Source of the DNA: CAYRUP01 sp964489265 | GTDB lineage: Bacteria > Pseudomonadota > Gammaproteobacteria > DSM-16500 | DNA length: 17,219 bases | Assembly (NCBI GenBank): GCA_964489265.1 | Contig: CAZAXX010000054.1 | Location: 1-17,219 of the forward strand | Direction of reading: 5' to 3' | Part shown: positions 8,172 to 14,929 of the stretch, piece after piece | How the letters are laid out: each line of letters opens with the position of its first letter | Numbering within the stretch: the stretch's first letter is position 1 | The notes under the pieces: generated by a model | What the model was told of the DNA's origin: nothing | Seen by the model: only the letters and a program-made list of their open reading frames with translations | Databases searched by the model: none | Made by a program: the position numbers and the translations under genes

Positions 8172-10067
8172 ATGAAATCCAACCAATATACAGCAGAATC
8201 GATCGAAGTATTAAGCGGTCTCGAACCTGTGCGACGTCGTCCAGGCATGTATACCGACACGACCAATCCCAATCATTTGGCGCGCGAAGCCATTGATAAC
8301 AGTGTCGATGAAGCAATGGAAGGTCATGCGTCATCGTTACAAGTCACACTTTACAAAGATGGCTCACTGGAAGTCACCGACGATGGTCGCGGCATGCCGG
8401 TTGATATTCATCCTGAAGAAGGCTTAAGCGGCGTAGAATTAATTCTAACGAAACTGCACAGCGGTGCAAAATTTTCAAATAAACAATATCGTTTTTCAGG
8501 TGGTTTGCACGGTGTTGGTATTTCCGTGGTGAATGCGCTTTCTAAAACATTAGATGTAAAAATAAAACGTGACGGCGCACTTTTCCAAATTCAATTTAAA
8601 AATGGTGAAAAATCCAGTGAATTAAAAAAAATTGGCACCGCCAACAAACGCGAAACGGGCACCAGCATTCGATTTGTTCCAGATGAAAAATATTTTGATT
8701 CCGCTCGCTTCGCTGTCAGCAAATTAAAACATACGTTGCGCGCTAAAGCTGTGTTATGTCCTGGCTTGCATGTTTCATTTCATGACGAACATACCAATGA
8801 AACAGAAGAATGGCATTATGAAAATGGTTTGCCAAATTATCTCGTTGAAGCAGTCGGTAATGTTGAATATATTCCCAGCGAACCGTTTGTAGGTTCTTTT
8901 ACTGGAAACAAAGAAACAGTTGATTGGGCCGCGCTTTGGATTCCAGAACAAGGTGACATTGTCGCGGAAAGTTATGTCAACCTGATTCCAACTGCGCAAG
9001 GTGGCACACACGTCAATGGTTTTCGTTTAGGTTTGCTGGAAGCGTTGCGTGAGTTTTGTGAGTTTCGAAATTTGTTGCCGCGCGGAATTAAACTTGCGCC
9101 TGAAGATATTTGGGATCGTTGTGCGCATATTATTTCTGTTAAATTACAAGAACCACAATTTTCTGGTCAAACCAAAGAGCGTCTTTCATCGCGAGAATGT
9201 GCGAGCTTTGTTTCAGGTGTGGTAAAAGATGCGTTTAGTTTGTGGTTAAATCAAAATGTCGCGTTAGGTGAAGCTCTCGCTAATCTCGCGATTCAAAGCG
9301 CGCAAAAACGCATGAAAGCAGCGCAAACTGTGGTTCGTAAAAAAGTAACGGCAGGGCCTGCATTGCCTGGCAAATTAGTTGATTGCTCGCTCCAGGATGT
9401 GAGTCGCACCGAATTATTTTTAGTGGAAGGTGACTCCGCAGGTGGTTCTGCAAAACAGGCGCGCAGCCGCGAGTTTCAAGCGATCATGCCGCTGCGCGGT
9501 AAAATTTTAAATACGTGGGAAGTCGAATCGACGCAAGTTCTTGCATCTCAGGAAGTACACGATATTGCTGTTGCGATTGGGATTGAACCGGGACATGCGG
9601 ATATATCGGGTTTGCGTTATGGAAAAATTTGCATATTAGCGGATGCTGACTCGGATGGTTCGCACATTGCAACGTTACTTTGCGCGTTATTCGTCAAACA
9701 TTTTCGTCCACTCGTCGCAGCAGGTCATGTGTATGTTGCCATGCCACCGTTATATCGAATCGATCACGGCAAAGAAACTTATTACGCGCTCGATGCGGCG
9801 GAAAAAGAAGGCGTGTTAGATCGCATTGCGGCAGAAAAGCGAAAAGGAAAAGCGAATGTGATTCGCTTCAAAGGATTGGGTGAAATGAATCCATTGCAAT
9901 TGCGCGAAACAACGATGGATCCAAACACACGGCGCCTGGTGCAGTTAACCATTGCACATCATGACAATACTGACAAAATTCTGGATATGTTACTTGCGAA
10001 AAAACGTGCGCAAGATCGTAAAGCCTGGCTAGAGAAAAAAGGAAATCTAGCTGAGCCGTCGGTGTAA
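8172..10067 (+). CDS. parE: DNA topoisomerase IV subunit B
   Basis: ATPase subunit of topoisomerase IV, which separates linked daughter chromosomes with ParC. The 631 residues match E. coli ParE (630) end to end. Visible features are the GHKL ATP site (Glu39, Asn43 in EAIDNSVDEA; DDGRGMP at 70-76; GGLHGVGISVVNALS at 110-124), the QTK loop Gln333-Lys335 of the transducer domain, and the TOPRIM acidic residues Glu419 (LVEGDSAGG), Asp491, Asp493 and Asp495 (DADSDG). The TOPRIM insert PLRGKILNTWEV and terminal RFKGLGEMNP with NTRRLVQLTI complete the protein. ParE rather than GyrB, given the short length without the extra GyrB tail insert and the adjacent parC. The ribosome site is weak: AGGA is 15 bases away, overlapping the ubiK stop. 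Confidence 0.98.
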   Translation: MKSNQYTAESIEVLSGLEPVRRRPGMYTDTTNPNHLAREAIDNSVDEAMEGHASSLQVTLYKDGSLEVTDDGRGMPVDIHPEEGLSGVELILTKLHSGAKFSNKQYRFSGGLHGVGISVVNALSKTLDVKIKRDGALFQIQFKNGEKSSELKKIGTANKRETGTSIRFVPDEKYFDSARFAVSKLKHTLRAKAVLCPGLHVSFHDEHTNETEEWHYENGLPNYLVEAVGNVEYIPSEPFVGSFTGNKETVDWAALWIPEQGDIVAESYVNLIPTAQGGTHVNGFRLGLLEALREFCEFRNLLPRGIKLAPEDIWDRCAHIISVKLQEPQFSGQTKERLSSRECASFVSGVVKDAFSLWLNQNVALGEALANLAIQSAQKRMKAAQTVVRKKVTAGPALPGKLVDCSLQDVSRTELFLVEGDSAGGSAKQARSREFQAIMPLRGKILNTWEVESTQVLASQEVHDIAVAIGIEPGHADISGLRYGKICILADADSDGSHIATLLCALFVKHFRPLVAAGHVYVAMPPLYRIDHGKETYYALDAAEKEGVLDRIAAEKRKGKANVIRFKGLGEMNPLQLRETTMDPNTRRLVQLTIAHHDNTDKILDMLLAKKRAQDRKAWLEKKGNLAEPSV

Positions 10068-10100
10068 CCCCATACAAATTCTTTTAAAGGCACACACAGA

Positions 10101-12335
10101 ATGAGCACAATACTAACTGAAAGCATCCCACTCAAAGATTTTACTGAAAAAGCATACCTTGATTATTCAATGTATGTCATTTTAGATCGCGCATTACCGC
10201 ACATTAGCGATGGCTTAAAACCAGTGCAACGTCGCATTGTGTACGCCATGTCTGAGCTCGGTTTAAAATCCACTGCAAAATTTAAAAAATCCGCACGCAC
10301 AGTCGGCGACGTGCTCGGTAAATTTCATCCGCATGGCGACATGGCTTGCTATGAAGCGATGGTGTTAATGGCGCAATCTTTTTCTTATCGTTATCCACTA
10401 GTTGAAGGTCAAGGCAACTGGGGTTCGCCGGATGATCCAAAATCATTTGCTGCCATGCGTTACACCGAATCACGTTTGTCGCAATATGCTGACGTTTTAC
10501 TGACTGAATTAGGACAGGGCACGGTTGAGTGGGTGCCTAATTTTGATGGCACACTCGATGAACCTGCTCTGTTACCGGCGCGCTTACCCAATGTTTTATT
10601 AAATGGCACGACAGGAATTGCGGTCGGTATGGCAACCGATATTCCGCCGCATAATTTACAAGAAGTTGTGAATGCCTGCATTCATTTGCTCGATCATCCA
10701 CACGCAACACTCGAAGAAATCTGTGAACATGTGCCTGCGCCAGATTTTCCGACCGAAGCAGAAATTATTACGCCGCGTCATGAATTATTAGCGATGTACA
10801 AATCAGGTAATGGTTCGTTACGCATGCGCGCTGTTTATACCATGGAAGATGATGAAATTATTATTACTGCATTACCGCACCAAGTCTCTGGCGCAAAAGT
10901 GTTAGAACAAATTGCTGATCAAATGCAAAATAAAAAATTGCCGATCGTGTCTGACTTGCGTGATGAATCCGACCATGAAAATCCTACACGCCTTGTGATT
11001 ATTCCGCGCTCTAATCGCGTTGACGTGGAAATGTTGATGGCGCATTTATTTGCGACGACAGATTTGGAACGTAGTTATCGCATCAACTTAAATATGATTG
11101 GTTTGAATGGTCGTCCCGAAGTTAAAGATTTAGTTACGATTATTAAAGAATGGCTTGAGTATCGACTCACTACTGTCAAACGTCGCTTGCAATATCGTTT
11201 AGACAATGTGAAGCATCGTTTGCATATTTTAGCGGGATTATTAATTGCTTATCTTAATTTAGATGAAGTGATCGAAATTATTCGCAAAGAAGATCAACCG
11301 AAAGCGGTGCTGATGAAGCGCTTCAAATTATCTGATGAACAAGCTGAGGCTATTCTCGAAATTAAATTGCGTCATCTTGCACGCTTGGAAGAAATGCAAA
11401 TTAAGAAAGAACAAAAAGAATTATCTGCAGAGCAAGAAGATATTGAACAAACCTTAAGTTCAAACGCGCGCATGAAAAAATTAATTCGCAAAGAATTACT
11501 GCTGGATTGCGAAAAATATGGTGATGCGAGACGCTCACCGATTGTGACGCGCAAAGAAGCGCAAGCCATGAGTGAAACTGAAATTCTGCCGACTGAAACA
11601 TTAACTGTGGTTTTATCCAGTATGGGTTGGGTGCGCGCGGCGAAAGGACATGAGATTGATCCTGCTACCTTAAGTTATAAAGCGGGCGATGCATTTCAAT
11701 CTGTCGCGCTGGGGCGGAGCAATCAACCTGCGGTATTTTTAGATTCAACAGGTCGAACTTATTCACTTCCGGCACACACATTGCCGTCTGCACGCGGGCA
11801 AGGTGAGCCGCTGACTGGACGTTTAAATCCACCTGACAATGCGCAATTCATTGCGGTGATGTTTGGTGAAAGTGATCAGCATTTTTTAATGGCGTCGGAT
11901 GCGGGTTATGGTTTCATTGTCAAACTTGAAGAACTTTATGCAAAAAATAAAGCAGGGAAAGCAGCTTTGAGTTTACCGAAAGGTTCAAGACCATTGCAGC
12001 CGCGTTTAATCAATAATCAGGAAACCGATTTGCTGGCTGCTGTTACCAATACCGGTCATTTGTTAGTGTTTCCGTTACGTGAGTTGCCGTTACTTTCAAA
12101 AGGCAAGGGCAACAAAATGCTCGCAATTCCAGGCAGTCGCGTTCTTGCTCGAGAAGAATTTCTTGTTGATCTTGCTGTGCTTGCGCCTACTCAATTATTG
12201 GTGGTGAAAGCTGGCAGCAAACAATTGAAGTTAAAACCGGCTGATTGGCAACATTATGTCGGTGAGCGTGGGCGTCGTGGTAATAAGTTGCCGCGTGGCA
12301 TGCAGAAAGTTGATTCATTATCTGTAAGTGAATAA
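10101..12335 (+). CDS. parC: DNA topoisomerase IV subunit A
   Basis: DNA-cleaving subunit of topoisomerase IV. It has 744 residues (E. coli 752). The winged-helix domain contains KSARTVGDVLGKFHPHGD (63-80) and the catalytic Tyr121 in AAMRYTESRL. The coiled-coil gate spans about 350-480 and contains EAILEIKLRHLARLEE. The C-terminal domain (about 490-744) carries the degenerate beta-pinwheel repeats and ends in GRRGNKLPRGMQKV. Residue 81, equivalent to the quinolone-hotspot Ser80 of E. coli, is Met (codon 10341-10343); the second hotspot Glu84 is kept as Glu85. AAAGG is 10 bases before the ATG, 33 bases after parE. The last 60 codons are repeated about 0.76 kb downstream. Confidence 0.98.
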   Translation: MSTILTESIPLKDFTEKAYLDYSMYVILDRALPHISDGLKPVQRRIVYAMSELGLKSTAKFKKSARTVGDVLGKFHPHGDMACYEAMVLMAQSFSYRYPLVEGQGNWGSPDDPKSFAAMRYTESRLSQYADVLLTELGQGTVEWVPNFDGTLDEPALLPARLPNVLLNGTTGIAVGMATDIPPHNLQEVVNACIHLLDHPHATLEEICEHVPAPDFPTEAEIITPRHELLAMYKSGNGSLRMRAVYTMEDDEIIITALPHQVSGAKVLEQIADQMQNKKLPIVSDLRDESDHENPTRLVIIPRSNRVDVEMLMAHLFATTDLERSYRINLNMIGLNGRPEVKDLVTIIKEWLEYRLTTVKRRLQYRLDNVKHRLHILAGLLIAYLNLDEVIEIIRKEDQPKAVLMKRFKLSDEQAEAILEIKLRHLARLEEMQIKKEQKELSAEQEDIEQTLSSNARMKKLIRKELLLDCEKYGDARRSPIVTRKEAQAMSETEILPTETLTVVLSSMGWVRAAKGHEIDPATLSYKAGDAFQSVALGRSNQPAVFLDSTGRTYSLPAHTLPSARGQGEPLTGRLNPPDNAQFIAVMFGESDQHFLMASDAGYGFIVKLEELYAKNKAGKAALSLPKGSRPLQPRLINNQETDLLAAVTNTGHLLVFPLRELPLLSKGKGNKMLAIPGSRVLAREEFLVDLAVLAPTQLLVVKAGSKQLKLKPADWQHYVGERGRRGNKLPRGMQKVDSLSVSE
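12153..12332 (+). repeat. Direct repeat, copy 1: last 60 codons of parC
   Basis: These 180 bases inside intact parC recur at 12910-13089 with 16 base differences by my hand alignment (about 91% identity). The similarity begins at codon 685 and stops exactly at the last sense codon. Sequences outside the two copies do not match. Whether this copy or the downstream one is the ancestral 3' end cannot be told from the window. Confidence 0.93.
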
Positions 12336-12356
12336 CACCTATTAATTACAAATTTA

Positions 12357-12385
12357 TTGCTTACCAATTATTCTACTGCTATAAG
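12357..12385 (+). promoter_or_regulatory. Candidate sigma-70 promoter for the 97-residue orphan
   Basis: TTGCTT (12357-12362), a 17-base spacer, then TATAAG (12380-12385). The -10 box matches consensus at five of six positions and the -35 at three. It starts 21 bases after the parC stop and about 50 bases before the start of the next gene, so this orphan need not depend on parC transcription. Confidence 0.45.
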
Positions 12386-12434
12386 GTGGCTTGGAATAAT
12401 AGATGCAATAAATTATTAATATGAGGAGAAAAAC

Positions 12435-12728
12435 ATGATAGATGGTTCTGAAGATGAAGAATTCTTTGGTTGGCTCTTAAAACAAATGGCTCCAACTTTA
12501 GCGAAAGAAGCAGCCAAAAAAAAAGATGATTTACAACAGAAAAATAAACAAGTAGCTCCAAAGCAGCCAGAATCAATAAATCAAAATGTTGATAAACCAG
12601 GTGATACTTCTCCAAGTGCATTTGGAAGACTGTCTAGCGCTCAATTCAGACAGCCACCATCGCCTACTAATCAAAGCAATGATGCAGTGACAGAACAGCA
12701 ACATACTCAGGCAAATCGTTTTGCTTAA
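12435..12728 (+). CDS. Small hydrophilic orphan protein (97 aa)
   Basis: I do not recognise this protein. It begins with an acidic segment (IDGSEDEEFFGWLLKQM) that could form a short amphipathic helix, followed by a Lys-rich helix (residues about 20-40). From about residue 40 to the end it is Gln/Asn/Pro/Ser-rich and probably disordered. There is no signal peptide or membrane helix. AGGAGA lies 5 bases before the ATG and a promoter-like sequence precedes it, so the gene looks expressed. It is the only gene between the two copies of the parC tail, so it may have arrived with the event that made the duplication. A secreted effector or a small regulatory partner are both possible; nothing in the sequence decides. 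Confidence 0.6.
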   Translation: MIDGSEDEEFFGWLLKQMAPTLAKEAAKKKDDLQQKNKQVAPKQPESINQNVDKPGDTSPSAFGRLSSAQFRQPPSPTNQSNDAVTEQQHTQANRFA

Positions 12729-12751
12729 CGTTAAAATGACAGTGGCAAGTT

Positions 12752-12887
12752 TCATCATGCATCAAGTTATATATTAATTTGATATATGATGAGACGAACC
12801 CCTCTCATTAACGAATTCTGATTTGTTATCATCAAATAATACGGAGAGGGCTTCATGTTACGCTCTTGCAACTTCCAACGAGTTGCA
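12752..12887. other. Hairpin-rich non-coding segment
   Basis: Three stem-loops follow one another. First, TCATCAT at 12752 pairs with ATGATGA ending 12792 and continues to ATCAA/TTGAT, with one mismatch and one G-U pair. Second, CCCTCTC (12800-12806) pairs with GAGAGGG (12844-12850) around a 37-base loop containing an ATTTG/CAAAT inner stem. Third, TGCAACT (12867-12873) pairs with AGTTGCA (12881-12887) across 7 bases. No credible gene covers this stretch. The rest of 12729-13255 holds the parC fragment, a hairpin at 13111 and the promoter of the next gene. It could be a structured RNA, an element end or recombination debris. Confidence 0.45.
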
Positions 12888-12909
12888 CTCTAAAAGAATA
12901 TAATCCTAT

Positions 12910-13095
12910 GAAGAATTTGTTGTTAATCTTGCAGTGCTTACTCCAACTCAATTACTCGTAGTGAAAGCGGGCAGCAAACAATTGAAGTTAAAACCGGCTG
13001 ATTGGCAGCATTATGTCGGTGAGCGTGGTCGCCGTGGTAATAAGTTGCCGCGTGGTATGCAGAAAGTTGATTCGTTATCAGTAAGTGAAATTTAA
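12910..13095 (+). pseudogene. parC 3'-end fragment (direct repeat, copy 2)
   Basis: The frame from 12910 reads EEFVVNLAVLTPTQLLVV and continues to GMQKVDSLSVSEI before TAA (13093-13095): the ParC C-terminus plus one residue. Compared with the intact copy, 14 of 60 codons differ. Three changes are amino-acid replacing (L to V, D to N, A to T), all in the first 11 codons; the other 11 are silent. The upstream frame is closed by TAA at 12901-12903 and there is no plausible start, so this is not an expressed gene. The silent bias shows that the copy diverged while it was still part of a working parC, so it is not an old dead duplicate that drifted here. Confidence 0.92.
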
Positions 13096-13110
13096 AGCCC
13101 ATCTCATACC

Positions 13111-13133
13111 TGAGCTCCAACTAGCGGGGCTCA
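13111..13133 (+). terminator. Hairpin after the parC fragment, possible old parC terminator
   Basis: TGAGCTCC (13111-13118) pairs with GGGGCTCA (13126-13133) as an 8-bp stem with one G-U pair and a 7-base loop. It lies 15 bases after the fragment's stop codon. Only GTTTAC follows directly; a run of seven Ts comes about 20 bases later, so termination efficiency is uncertain. If the downstream tail was the original parC end, this would be its terminator. Confidence 0.4.
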
Positions 13134-13162
13134 GTTTACACCCCCTGTCTGTTCTTTTTTTA

Positions 13163-13171
13163 TGCTATAAT
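13163..13171 (+). promoter_or_regulatory. Extended -10 promoter for the 557-residue gene
   Basis: TG (13163-13164), one base, then a consensus TATAAT (13166-13171). No good -35 box lies 16-18 bases upstream, where the DNA is a T-run, but an extended -10 can work without one. It leaves a leader of roughly 75-80 bases before the ATG at 13256, which is preceded by AGGGGG with 8 bases of spacing. Confidence 0.55.
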
Positions 13172-13255
13172 TAATTAGATGCTACCAACCTGAACGCGGT
13201 TAAATTGTAAAAAAATCAAAGAAGTATCGCGTGCTCTTGCTAGGGGGATATAGTC

Positions 13256-14929
13256 ATGCTCAATCAAAAAAGAGACCGGCCAGATTCTCTTGAACAAAGT
13301 GAGACAGATTCTGAAGAAGAGACAGTAGATTCTGAAGAGGAGGGAGACTCACCTGAAGAAGAAGAAGATGAGCTTGAAGCAGGTGTAAAGAGAGAGTATG
13401 AGGTGGCTAGACGGGAAAAATGGCTTGCTCATGTAGTCAGCGGGGTTGAATCGTACCTTTATGATAAACCCGTATTAGCCGGGTTATTAGACTCATTCCA
13501 ATCATTAATGTCTGATGATAAGAGATTGTTAGACCCCATAGTTGAGCTAGAAGAGTGGTTACTAGAAAATGACTCTCTCTCAATGATGCTGAGACCAGAA
13601 AATGAGAAAGAATCAAAAGAGGCAAAGCAAGAATGGGATGAACTTCTAGCTACTAAATCTGATGCGGCAGCTAAATTAAAAGAGATTCTTGTAAAACTAA
13701 GAAATGGAATTGCAGGGATAATAACTGAAGGGGTGGCACAACCCGAGATGAAGAGTTTTGAATATCGTCCCGAGGCCCTAGCGAGAATGTCAAATGGGCT
13801 AGCGACGACCATAATGGCTACCTGGGCCGATGAGTATTCACATTACAGTTCCTGGATCACTACGGATAGAGATTACTACTTTAGGGACTACACTTTAAAC
13901 TCTAATCCAGTTGGAGCGGAATTCACGCAGAAAGATCATCTAAGTTGGTTAAAAGAAAGCGCCTTAGCCGCCCCACCACCAGAACTATCACCAAGAAAAA
14001 ATACAAAACAGAAAAAAGACCCCTTCTTATTCGATGGGATTGCAAAGAGATATGGTAGTAACTGGAAATCAGATGATGTCGATCCCACCGCAACCATTTA
14101 CGAGGCTAAAGAAGATCAATTCAATAGAGAATTTCATACATGGTTAATAGCCTCGAAAGATGTCGACATCATTGTGCTCATTGGAGAAGAAGTTCAAGGT
14201 AAAGACAAAAAGAGAGACAATCAACTTAGAGATGCGATGGAATGGATAAAACGAAAACGAGAAATGACGGGCGGAAGCACCTGTTATCTAACACTTGGCA
14301 TGCTCTCCGAATATGTAAAATGGGCTGAAGCAAAAAAGATATTATTGCCTAGTAGTGTACGAGCTCTTTCTGTTATGTACCATGGAGGACCGTCGGGAGA
14401 AGCATATGAGGACACAGCAAATAATAATTTCCTCGAATACCGAGATACCTTTGTAAATTTTGCAGAACTTTTGGTTAGGGATTCACTTCCCATGGATGAG
14501 GATACAGAAGTTCCCTTCTTTCGCGTCAACGATCGCACTTGCGCGGGCGCAAGTTTAACAAAAAAAGGGAAGGAAATCGTCAGTGCTGCAAAAGAGAAGC
14601 CCAAGGCGGGAGAAGAGAATGTTCGTGCTCTTGCTCTTGGCAAGCCTGGCACCAACGAAAAACCCGGGCAAAAGCAGTGGGAAGCTGGACACACACTCTT
14701 TGCTGCCCCTGGTTCACCTCTAGCAAAAGAGATTGATCATAATACTGTTGAGGAGAATTTAATTAACACCATGCTTCCTCCTCTTAAAAGAAGAGGAATC
14801 GAGCTAGATATGAAAGCATACATAAAAGTATACAGTCCGAGGGCAGGCACAACGACTCCCGAATACCGGTCGCCCAAAGATGCAGAACAACCAAAAGGAA
14901 CCCATGCTGTAAGACATCGATTTAAGTAG
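13256..14929 (+). CDS. Orphan protein with MYHGGP/DRTCxG signature (paralogue A, 557 aa)
   Basis: No family recognised. Residues 10-42 are a Ser/Glu/Asp tract, likely disordered. Residues 45-300 are a helical region unique to this protein, with a proline/lysine-rich linker near 238-255. Residues 300-557 are homologous to the convergent 359-residue neighbour: a predicted strand DIIVLIGEE (304-312), EWIKRKR (329-335), LSVMYHGGPS (371-380), FFRVNDRTCAGASL (421-434), GHTL (478-481), RRGIELDMKAYIKVY (512-526) and a terminal HAVRHRFK. His376 and Cys429 are the invariant pair. Their order, the hydrophobic strand before each and the 53-residue spacing resemble caspase-like (clan CD) peptidases; this is a hypothesis. 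No signal peptide or membrane helix. Arg is encoded largely by AGA, unlike parE/parC, suggesting foreign origin. The last 8 bases overlap the neighbour. Confidence 0.85.
   Translation: MLNQKRDRPDSLEQSETDSEEETVDSEEEGDSPEEEEDELEAGVKREYEVARREKWLAHVVSGVESYLYDKPVLAGLLDSFQSLMSDDKRLLDPIVELEEWLLENDSLSMMLRPENEKESKEAKQEWDELLATKSDAAAKLKEILVKLRNGIAGIITEGVAQPEMKSFEYRPEALARMSNGLATTIMATWADEYSHYSSWITTDRDYYFRDYTLNSNPVGAEFTQKDHLSWLKESALAAPPPELSPRKNTKQKKDPFLFDGIAKRYGSNWKSDDVDPTATIYEAKEDQFNREFHTWLIASKDVDIIVLIGEEVQGKDKKRDNQLRDAMEWIKRKREMTGGSTCYLTLGMLSEYVKWAEAKKILLPSSVRALSVMYHGGPSGEAYEDTANNNFLEYRDTFVNFAELLVRDSLPMDEDTEVPFFRVNDRTCAGASLTKKGKEIVSAAKEKPKAGEENVRALALGKPGTNEKPGQKQWEAGHTLFAAPGSPLAKEIDHNTVEENLINTMLPPLKRRGIELDMKAYIKVYSPRAGTTTPEYRSPKDAEQPKGTHAVRHRFK
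13301..13339 (+). repeat. Tandem repeat in the acidic N-terminal tract
   Basis: GAGACAGATTCTGAAGAA (13301-13318) is followed directly by an imperfect 21-base copy (13319-13339) that differs by an inserted in-frame triplet and a silent final base. The frame is preserved, so the repeat encodes ETDSEE and ETVDSEE. Local slippage probably expanded the acidic tract. Confidence 0.7.

Noticed and set aside
12908..12961. Short ATG frame MKNLLLILQ... resembling a lipoprotein leader
   Set aside because: It is the +1 shifted reading of the parC fragment, only 17 codons, with no ribosome site.
14371..14400. MYHGGP read as the HG of a PARP/diphtheria-toxin ADP-ribosyltransferase
   Set aside because: No following Tyr-x10-Tyr or Glu motif of that fold is visible in either paralogue; the conserved downstream block is a Cys motif.
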